From assembly GCA_016928975.1 (NCBI GenBank), contig JAFGJR010000012.1:1-11781 (forward strand): DNA of 11,781 nucleotides, read 5' to 3'. Both the position numbers and the translations under genes were made by a program. The DNA is from Sedimentisphaerales bacterium (lineage in GTDB: Bacteria > Planctomycetota > Phycisphaerae > Sedimentisphaerales > SG8-4). The notes beneath the pieces are model-generated. The model searched no databases, was not told where the DNA came from, and saw nothing but the letters and a program-made list of their open reading frames with translations. Shown in pieces: positions 7,601 through 11,781 of this stretch (position 1 is the first letter of the stretch; every line of letters starts with the position of its first letter).

Positions 7601-9532
7601 GCGTTGTCTCAATTGCAGACGGAGTTTCGCAAGGCGTGGCTCTCATCCTTGAAGGCCAAGTCCCAGGAAATCGATGGGCTCATATGGGACACCGCCGATT
7701 CAAATGTGCCTTCCGAGAATACGGAAGATCATGTCGTGTGTGCAATTCCCACGCGCGATGGTACGGCGGTTGTCCTTGTCAAAGGGGCCATTGAACGTTT
7801 CTTCTGGTTGCGTGATGGACAGGAAATTGTCTTGGAGCTGCGAGATCTTGCCACCGGAAGACTCCGGGGATCGAGACGATTCGCACTTGCGGACATCATC
7901 ACTGCGTCTGGGCCCGGCAATCCCATTCCTATGGACCGGGCGGCGGCGTTGCGGGAGATCACGATGCGGCTGGCCCCATCCGGGCGATGCCTGGCTGGGG
8001 CGGTCTACCATGTCAAACGACTCGATGTGGCAGCGTTCGATATCTTGAACGTCACAAATGGTGGAAGGGTAGCCACGTGTCGGCTACCCACAGACGGTCC
8101 GCTCGCCACAGGCATCTCTCTGCCAGAAGACTCGGGATGCGACGTGCAGTTCACACCAGATGGTTCGAAGATCTTCGGCAACATGGCAAGATCATGGTTG
8201 ATTTGGGACGCGACGACCGGAAGATGTCTGTTCGAAGGGTCTGGCTCCATCCTTGGGGTCAGCGCCGATGCGACAAGGGCGATTCAAGTAGATCGTGTAC
8301 TGGATCTCCAGACTGGCAAGACCATTGCCAAGATCGAAGGCAGCCTGGCGGGCGGCACGTGCCTCGGTTTCGCTCAAGGTGACTCGTTGATCGTTGGATT
8401 TGGCGAAGAAGGCAGCGCCATGCACCAGACGGGGAATCTGGCCGTGTGGTGTGCCAGAACCGGAAGGTTGCTCGAAGAAATCCCCATCCCGTCTCCCGCC
8501 CTCAATCCGCCATATTACCGTGCTGATCAGCCTGCTATTGCTTTCTCTGATCTGCGAACGGGCCGACTGAACACACTCAGGTTCTCCCGGACAGATGCTG
8601 AATCAGCCAATGCCCACGGAGGGGCGCGCCTTGCTCTTTGGGAGTGGGACATCGGCCTGAAGGATCGTCCAGCGTCCGAGATGGAGGCGTGGGTTCGGCG
8701 TTGCACGAATTTGAGACTGGAGGACATGGGTTTGTCACCGGATGGGACGCCTGCCTCCTCCACCAATGCTTCACCATCGCCAAAGGACCAGACACAACGA
8801 GATCTCATGGCATCACCGCCTCGTTTGACTGAGGACGGAGACAAGAAGGTCGTTGCATGGGCATTTGACGAAACACAGCCCATCGATGACTTGGAATCGC
8901 GATCGTTTGATCAGTCGCCCCAGGGTATTCTGGTTGGCGATGCGCACCTTGTTGATGATTCCGAAAGGGGCAAAGTCCTGAGTCTCGATGGGTCCGGTGA
9001 CTACGTGTACTGTGGGTCCCAGTGGCAGGTTGGCACCGGTAGCCAGATCACCGTAGCGAGTTGGGTGAAGACCCGAAAGCTCAGCAAGAGCTACCAGGCC
9101 CTCGTGACAAAGGGCGACACTTCCTGGAGGCTCCAGGGGAATGGTATCGGACCCGGCCTTTGTCTTCACTGCACGGGTGTCACGTCCTCAGGAAAGTGGG
9201 GCGGAGTCGAAGCGACTGCGGACGTGAACGACGGTGCCTGGCATCATGCCGTCGGCGTGTATGGCGGGAGTAGAGTCTGCCTGTACATTGATGGCCGCCT
9301 TGAAAAGGCGGAGACTGCAGCAGGAACCATAGGGGCGAATCAAAGCCCTGTGCTGATCGGGGGCTGGGAGCCCGGTGGCGGCTGGATGCATTCTGACACA
9401 GGGGCTTGGGACTCCTACCAGAGAGTGGACCGCGAGTGGAACGGCCTGATCGATGATGTTCGCATCTACAACTATGCACTTTCGGCAGCGGAGGTCAAGG
9501 CGTTGTACGAAGAGACACGCCGGCCGAAGTAA
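4607..9532 (+). CDS. Membrane Ser/Thr protein kinase with propeller-like sensor and LamG domain
   Basis: This 1641-residue protein is a Hanks-type kinase with a large extracytoplasmic part. The kinase domain (about 31-330) is intact: glycine loop GEGGFG 40-45, ATP lysine K63, helix-C glutamate probably E81, HRDLKPSN 154-161 with catalytic D156, DFG 177-179, and TPEYMSPE before the APE site (203-210). Residues about 290-353 carry the ELEWIPLKAM and RRY signatures and the VRRH end typical of a planctomycete kinase family. One membrane helix (about 355-378) is followed by an alanine/glutamate-rich coiled coil (381-430). Residues about 480-1390 hold degenerate WD40/propeller-like units, with recurring FSRDGR, FSADGS, FTPDGS and LVVWD/LIWDATTG steps. 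A LamG/concanavalin-like lectin fold fills about 1415-1637 (WHHAVGVYGG, LYIDGRLEKAE, DDVRIYNYAL). AAGGAG lies 15 bases before the ATG, a long spacing. No ECF sigma factor gene or cognate phosphatase is next to it. Substrate and ligand are unknown. Confidence 0.93.
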   Translation: MGEPKEPKAAKSDSTPASTLDCSVAIGRTIGHYRLLQVLGEGGFGIVYLAEQQRPIRRRVAFKILKPGMDSRQVVTRFEAEQQALGLLDHPNIAHALNAGTTDDGRPYFVMEYVQGVPITEYCDQHRLTVNERLRPFFDVCEAVHYAHQKGIIHRDLKPSNILVATEGDRGIPKVIDFGVAKAVNQPLTEHTLYTEQGQFIGTPEYMSPEQAGLTNEGMDTRSDIYSLGVLLYEVLAGALPFESETLREKGFAGICQVIRGVDPKTPSARLSQLGEVAQEIARRRGTDMRTLARLLKRELEWIPLKAMRKEPNRRYRSASEMADDIRNYLEGRPLIAGPETVVYRVQKYVRRHVGAVAAAALVAIAVLLGFIISTTMYISAEKARTREVEASAKAEAARVNAESALKSAEEARNAETQLRVEAQRHLAGLYDEKTHQALAEGKLSEALVCLSAAYQADDTLASRKYMLAHMARRFNTTSILGSPGEIDIARFSRDGRYVFMHTRSDKLVVADATTGTQVFETKAQQFGVGPDPRLFWFFWQDNLRVCSIGTWQETLSAPCSHGPDFDASGGKVVLVDKDGCQIYETHSGRLQRTIAPPGTINSVQFSADGSQLYFGMNRVEGRVAVIVGTREYREIKGGELVIWDIERDRLAFRLRPPERNVIAEYAVPSHPYVVGVVQPSIASDEYASHRLYDLLVWDTRTGEVLAEMKEVNRDRPATSSASAGYVADANAVVSSDTVADGNQADDGRSRGLDISAMSDPNREEAWPSEYFDDEARVSAGPPDVEFTTDGSLMILDQYSNRSLRILSIPECRLIHSTGIGFHPYVVLSPAGHSMAISDMLCSRIDVYGTQGVRLGELLCAIHLPEVNPRTALQSTTGQVSASVELNEVGDRLSVTRFRNDTTELRVYAIGQGDPNVPPDVRYSMRLHEHVRTWSDSAITTILYQDQYGLTGILHPSSTRPKDGDDIPLSWFGPAYYACEFSRGDPGRLRIFNAAHVDALSQLQTEFRKAWLSSLKAKSQEIDGLIWDTADSNVPSENTEDHVVCAIPTRDGTAVVLVKGAIERFFWLRDGQEIVLELRDLATGRLRGSRRFALADIITASGPGNPIPMDRAAALREITMRLAPSGRCLAGAVYHVKRLDVAAFDILNVTNGGRVATCRLPTDGPLATGISLPEDSGCDVQFTPDGSKIFGNMARSWLIWDATTGRCLFEGSGSILGVSADATRAIQVDRVLDLQTGKTIAKIEGSLAGGTCLGFAQGDSLIVGFGEEGSAMHQTGNLAVWCARTGRLLEEIPIPSPALNPPYYRADQPAIAFSDLRTGRLNTLRFSRTDAESANAHGGARLALWEWDIGLKDRPASEMEAWVRRCTNLRLEDMGLSPDGTPASSTNASPSPKDQTQRDLMASPPRLTEDGDKKVVAWAFDETQPIDDLESRSFDQSPQGILVGDAHLVDDSERGKVLSLDGSGDYVYCGSQWQVGTGSQITVASWVKTRKLSKSYQALVTKGDTSWRLQGNGIGPGLCLHCTGVTSSGKWGGVEATADVNDGAWHHAVGVYGGSRVCLYIDGRLEKAETAAGTIGANQSPVLIGGWEPGGGWMHSDTGAWDSYQRVDREWNGLIDDVRIYNYALSAAEVKALYEETRRPK

Positions 9533-9743
9533 GCACGCCAGGCCCTTTGCGGCTACGTTATCTCCGGGTTGGGGTTGTGGGTTGGAGGTCGCGTTCCGAG
9601 TATTCGCTGGTTTGCGCAGAAACATAGATACTCTGTTCTTCTGTGGATAGACGAGGAGGCGGACGAAGCCCAGCCTACCCGTTGTCCCCGGGATTTCGTC
9701 GGCAATGCGGCTTTCTTTGTGACTTCATGGCTTCTTGCGAGCT
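9533..9743. other. Gene-free stretch with interspersed repeat fragments
   Basis: No supported gene lies between the kinase stop codon and the antitoxin remnant. Visible pieces are a GGGTTGGGGTTGTGGGTTGG run (9567-9586), related to the AACAACC family on the other strand, an ATACTCTGTTCTTCTGTGG segment (about 9628-9646) resembling common interspersed repeats, and CTTTCTTTGTGACTTCATGG (9711-9730), which immediately precedes the point where antitoxin homology begins. No clear intrinsic terminator follows the kinase gene. Confidence 0.5.
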
Positions 9744-9911
9744 GGCTTTGATCCGGACGCACGCGTCGGTCTGCTGGGCCTCGCTCGAACGGAGATCGAG
9801 TTGGGCGAGCTGCTGGGCCGCAAGGTGGACCTGAACACTTCCGGATTCTTGTCCGACTACTTCTGTGACGAGGTGCTCGCGGAGGCGGAGACGCAGTATG
9901 GCGCAGCATAG
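9744..9911 (+). pseudogene. MntA-like antitoxin nucleotidyltransferase, C-terminal remnant
   Basis: The frame encodes 55 residues that match the C-terminal half of MntA-family nucleotidyltransferases: FDPDARVGLLGLARTE, then the highly typical ELLGRKVDLNT and SGFLSDYF steps, then DEVLAEAE. MntA proteins are usually about 95-140 residues and neutralise HepT by AMPylating a tyrosine. Here the first half, with the GS...R..D.D catalytic motif, is absent. Upstream in the same frame there is a TGA at 9720-9722 and no start codon before the homology begins; the other plus-strand frames show no catalytic motif either. It ends in TAG at 9909-9911, overlapping the start of the HepT gene by 14 bases, the usual operon layout of this module. 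I infer a 5' deletion or replacement. The fragment is unlikely to be active as an antitoxin. Confidence 0.75.
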
Positions 9912-10173
9912 TGACACGGCCCGTCTACGCCACATGCTTGACTACGCGTCGGAAGCCGTCGAGATGATCCACGGCAAGGGATGTGATGATCTCAGCCGTG
10001 ATCGAATGCTGCAACTGGCTCTCGTACGAGTAGTCGAAATCGTCGGTGAAGCCGCCACGCGGGTCAGCGAGGAAGGGCAGCGACGTTACCCATCTACTCC
10101 CTCGCAGGATGTTCGCGGGATGCGAAACCGCTTTGTCCACGGCTACGACAAGATCGACCTGGGTGTATTGTAG
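9898..10173 (+). CDS. HepT-like (DUF86) toxin, shortened by an in-frame stop
   Basis: HepT toxins are HEPN-fold ribonucleases paired with MntA antitoxins. The RX4HXY active-site motif is intact as R76-NRFV-H81-G-Y83; in characterised pairs this tyrosine is the one the antitoxin AMPylates. The helix with DRMLQLALVRVVEIVGEAA (about 35-53) is typical of the family. The start at 9898 overlaps the antitoxin end by 14 bases; an in-frame ATG at 9865 would add 11 arginine-rich residues and lies deep inside the antitoxin frame, so it is less likely. The frame ends in TAG at 10171-10173 after 91 residues, but the same frame continues with family-like sequence to a second TAG at 10234-10236, for a full length of 112. 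The stop most likely arose from TGG (Trp) by one base change. The product lacks its last helix, and with a broken antitoxin it is probably inactive, but loss of activity is inference. Confidence 0.8.
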   Translation: MAQHSDTARLRHMLDYASEAVEMIHGKGCDDLSRDRMLQLALVRVVEIVGEAATRVSEEGQRRYPSTPSQDVRGMRNRFVHGYDKIDLGVL

Positions 10174-10236
10174 GACACGATCGAATACGACCTTCCGCCC
10201 TTGATCGACGAACTGCGCCGCATCCTCAACCCGTAG
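10174..10236 (+). pseudogene. Untranslated tail of the HepT toxin gene
   Basis: In the same frame as the toxin, after the TAG at 10171-10173, this segment reads DTIEYDLPPLIDELRRILNP and then TAG. This is the normal C-terminal end of DUF86/HepT proteins, where a tryptophan usually precedes the D-T-I-E step. Its intact frame and sense indicate a recent nonsense change rather than old decay. Confidence 0.7.
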
Positions 10237-10506
10237 AACGCCGGGACGCAGAGGGCCGCAGCGATGTCGTTCCCGCGCAGAGCCTGTCCTCGACCTGATC
10301 GGGGAGCTGGAATCCAGGTTTCCTCGCCGCGAAGGACCCAGAGACCACGAAGAAGACGTCATGCCCCTCAACGAACAACCGGAAACCAACAACTAACAAC
10401 CCTCTTCTCGCCGACTACCGGCTACTGTCAACCCAGCTCCTGACGGATCGTCGGCGGACAATTCTACACAATCTCCCACCACAAGGAAAAATGGGCAGTT
10501 TTTCTC
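10237..10506. repeat. Interspersed-repeat region after the toxin remnant
   Basis: No gene is supported here. The stretch contains a GACGCAGAGGGCCGCAG segment (10245-10261), an extended relative of the 4331-4354 hairpin family (TGTCGTTCCCGCGCAG at 10265-10280 to GGAATCCAGG at 10309-10318), and GAGACCACGAAGAAGAC (10341-10357). It ends with CCAACAACTAACAACC at 10385-10400, the same family as the run encoding the GH32 signal core. From 10401 to 10506 I see nothing specific. Confidence 0.55.
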
Positions 10507-10534
10507 TTGACAAAGAGACCACTTGCGTAACAAT
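10507..10534 (+). promoter_or_regulatory. Candidate sigma-70 promoter in non-coding DNA
   Basis: A perfect TTGACA (10507-10512) is followed after 16 bases by AACAAT (10529-10534), four of six matches to TATAAT. No open frame with a ribosome binding site starts within the next 300 bases, so if used it would drive a non-coding transcript or a long leader. Confidence 0.3.
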
Positions 10535-10540
10535 GGGATC

Positions 10541-10670
10541 GTCGCTCGTGCAATATGATACCAACGACTAGTTTCATGGAGTGAAACTGAAATCAAGGCA
10601 CGCAGTGACAGGGAGGACAGGGTGATGAGTGACTAGCCTGCACGGGAGTAGGCCCTGTGTCTCCCTTTTT
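10541..10670 (+). ncRNA. Candidate small RNA between a promoter and a terminator-like fold
   Basis: Downstream of the candidate promoter lie a 7-bp hairpin AGTTTCA-TGGAG-TGAAACT (10570-10588) and then a stem made of GGGAG/CTCCC and ACAGGG/CCCTGT (10611-10665) that ends directly in TTTTT (10666-10670). Together this gives a transcript of about 130 bases with no start codon preceded by a ribosome binding site. I do not recognise it as a known RNA family. The alternative is that the stem belongs to interspersed repeats, since the minus strand carries GTCACTCATCACCCTGTC-like sequence often seen in such repeats. Confidence 0.22.
10611..10670 (+). terminator. Intrinsic-terminator-like hairpin with T5
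   Basis: GGGAG (10611-10615) pairs with CTCCC (10661-10665) and ACAGGG (10617-10622) with CCCTGT (10653-10658), with a small internal bulge and a 30-base loop. TTTTT follows at once. The loop is long for a standard terminator, although GCCT and AGGC inside it can shorten it. Confidence 0.35.
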
Positions 10671-10730
10671 GCATTTCCCGCAAAGCCCCGCAACTGTGAA
10701 CCGACAACTGCGATTTGATAACTACACTTC

Positions 10731-10790
10731 AACCGCAGACAGACGCTGATGAACGCAGATGCGGCTGGTAGGGTGGGCTCCGCCCACCGC
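10731..10790. repeat. ACCGCAGA/ACGCAGAT repeat followed by a GGTGGGC hairpin
   Basis: AACCGCAGA (10731-10739) and AACGCAGAT (10752-10760) are near copies of the common interspersed AACGCAGATGAACGCAGAT type. Next to them GGTGGGC (10772-10778) and GCCCACC (10782-10788) form a perfect 7-bp stem with a TCC loop, again a widespread intergenic element. The remaining sequence to 10982 shows no gene; TATACT at 10919-10924 is a possible -10 box for the next gene but lacks a good -35. Confidence 0.55.
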
Positions 10791-10982
10791 TCTGCTTCAG
10801 GCCTTGCGTTCGAATGGCAGGCGGGTGACGCGAATGCGCCTCCTGTCCACAACGCAGCAGGAATCTCATGAGGCGAACTCGACGACCTCCTCATCGGCAA
10901 GCGCGAATCTGGGGACGCTATACTCAGCGCAGAACTGAAATGAGTGGGCTGGGCTCTGCGTTCCCTCCTGAGGAACGGGAAC

Positions 10983-11405
10983 ATGGCGAAAGAACCACAT
11001 CAGAGAGGAAGACACTCCGAAGATGAAGCCGATCGCTTTCTCGCGATGTATTCGGAGTACGCTCGCACTCTGCGCGCTTGGCTCGTTGCTTATGGTATTG
11101 GTGGCCCTGTCCTGTTCTTGACTCAGGAGGACATACATTCTGCGATATCTGAATCGGGCCAAGGACGCTTCATAGTCTATCTCTTTCTCATCGGGGTGTC
11201 TCTGCAGATAGCCATAGCCCTGATTAACAAGTGCGTTAACTGGTACCTCTACGCGTACGACAATCAGGATGACGAGACGCGACCTTGGCGCCATAGGATC
11301 GCCCTATGGATATGTGATAAGTTCTGTATTGATGTCCTGTGCGACGTAGGTTCTGTTGTGGCATTCACGTGGGCGAGTCTGAAGGTGCTACTCATTTTTG
11401 CCTGA
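10983..11405 (+). CDS. Small membrane protein of unknown function
   Basis: The 140-residue product has a charged N-terminus (1-30) and three hydrophobic segments at about 31-47 (RAWLVAYGIGGPVLFL), 62-82 (FIVYLFLIGVSLQIAIAL) and 117-139, so it should sit in the inner membrane. A polar loop with DNQDDETRPWRHR (93-105) lies between the second and third segments. The ATG at 10983 is chosen because GAGGA lies 8 bases upstream; an in-frame ATG at 10944 adds 13 residues with no better signal. I vaguely recognise the ARTLRAWLVAYGIGGPVLFL and INK.VNWY pattern from short uncharacterised membrane proteins in various bacteria, but I cannot name a family or function. It stands alone, with repeat-rich DNA on both sides, which fits a mobile accessory gene. 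Confidence 0.7.
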   Translation: MAKEPHQRGRHSEDEADRFLAMYSEYARTLRAWLVAYGIGGPVLFLTQEDIHSAISESGQGRFIVYLFLIGVSLQIAIALINKCVNWYLYAYDNQDDETRPWRHRIALWICDKFCIDVLCDVGSVVAFTWASLKVLLIFA

Positions 11406-11600
11406 CCGAATGAGTTGGGGTCTTGCGGGTCGCTTGAACGCTAATCGTTCGATTGATGTGTGAGAGTGATGCCTGCAAAGGGATTTACCGGAGTCAATGT
11501 TGATCCGCATTCCTCGGCGGTCAAGCCGTAGTGGTCACGGATACGATGGCTGCCGGTTGTTGGTTCCTGGGTGTTCGTTGTCGGTGTGGAGAGAAGATTA

Positions 11601-11627
11601 CCTCTGCGAACCTCTGCGACCTCTGCG
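11601..11627. repeat. Threefold CCTCTGCG short tandem repeat
   Basis: CCTCTGCG occurs at 11601-11608, 11611-11618 and 11620-11627, with periods of 10 and 9 bases. It is followed by GTTGAAAGGGG. This is the common CTCTGCG..CTCTGCGGTTGAAA interspersed type; the segment at 10245-10261 is a relative on the opposite strand. Confidence 0.6.
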
Positions 11628-11686
11628 GTTGAAAGGGGAGATTGCCGCGGTTCGCTCGCAATGACGTGTCGATGTGCGGGGTATGG

Positions 11687-11704
11687 CTACGTATTTCTAC
11701 GTAG
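11687..11704. promoter_or_regulatory. TACGTA tandem/inverted dyad, candidate operator
   Basis: CTACGTA (11687-11693), TTTC, and TACGTAG (11698-11704) form a perfect 7-bp dyad. Because TACGTA is itself a palindrome, CTACGTA also recurs as a direct repeat at 11697-11703, exactly 10 bases or one helical turn later. The layout suits a dimeric regulator of the NarL/FixJ type, but the regulator is inference. The regulated gene would lie past the window edge. Confidence 0.3.
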
Positions 11705-11781
11705 TTTCTGTTGCGGAAAGGTTAGGGGTTGAAAAGAACGGGCGCATCGGCTTTTCTGTGAAGGTCTAAAACAACCCAGAA

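Larger units (their letters stand above)
11406..11781. other. Gene-free right end of the window
   Basis: No open frame with a supported start occurs here. It holds a GGTTGTTGGTTCC run (11556-11568), a threefold CCTCTGCG repeat, an ATTGC...GCAAT interspersed element (11641-11662), and the TACGTA dyad at 11687-11704. A gene may begin beyond the right edge. No terminator is evident for the membrane protein gene. Confidence 0.5.

Noticed and set aside
9569..9751. Short plus-strand frame between the kinase and the antitoxin remnant
   Set aside because: No ribosome binding site and no family resemblance; it reads through interspersed-repeat pieces.
9865..9897. Upstream in-frame ATG as the HepT start
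   Set aside because: It would add an MTRCSRRRRRS segment read out of frame from the antitoxin tail; the start at 9898 gives the usual short overlap of MntA-HepT operons.
10866..10930. Minus-strand tail FCAEYSVPRFALADEEVVEFAS as a possible gene end
   Set aside because: It looks protein-like at first, but the frame upstream is just the antisense of the membrane protein gene, with no recognisable domain or start.

Overview
This window most likely comes from a member of the Planctomycetota, probably of the Phycisphaerae type. The evidence is indirect: a very large membrane-anchored Ser/Thr kinase with a beta-propeller-like sensor region and a C-terminal LamG-type lectin domain, a secreted GH32 enzyme with an extra N-terminal beta domain, and gene-poor stretches filled with short interspersed repeats of the kind common in these genomes. 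No rRNA or marker gene confirms the placement.

Layout from left to right. Positions 1-330 hold no gene, only a threefold repeat and several small hairpins or palindromes. Next is proA (331-1641, minus), for the second step of proline synthesis, with its own near-consensus promoter. That promoter overlaps the -10 region of a plus-strand tRNA-Gly(UCC) (1704-1774). The tRNA runs head-on into the 3' end of a secreted GH32 fructan-degrading enzyme (1783-4182, minus), only 8 bases away. Positions 4183-4606 form a divergent intergenic region with a candidate promoter for the next gene. The kinase-propeller-lectin gene occupies 4607-9532 (plus, 1641 residues).

The right-hand 2.2 kb is accessory DNA. 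It holds a decayed MntA-HepT type toxin-antitoxin pair: the antitoxin nucleotidyltransferase keeps only its C-terminal half, and the HepT toxin has an in-frame TAG where a tryptophan codon is likely ancestral. Then come about 750 bases of interspersed repeats with one candidate promoter-to-terminator unit that could be a small RNA, an orphan three-helix membrane protein (10983-11405), and a repeat-rich end with a tandem/inverted TACGTA element that looks like an operator.

The genes do not form one pathway. proA and the tRNA are housekeeping genes; GH32 degrades fructan outside the cytoplasm; the kinase is presumably a transmembrane sensor whose ligand cannot be read from sequence. The most interesting structural point is that a palindromic interspersed repeat lies in frame inside the GH32 reading frame just after the signal peptide, and the signal peptide core itself is encoded by a second repeat family. 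I see no convincing new multi-gene defence or mobile system here.
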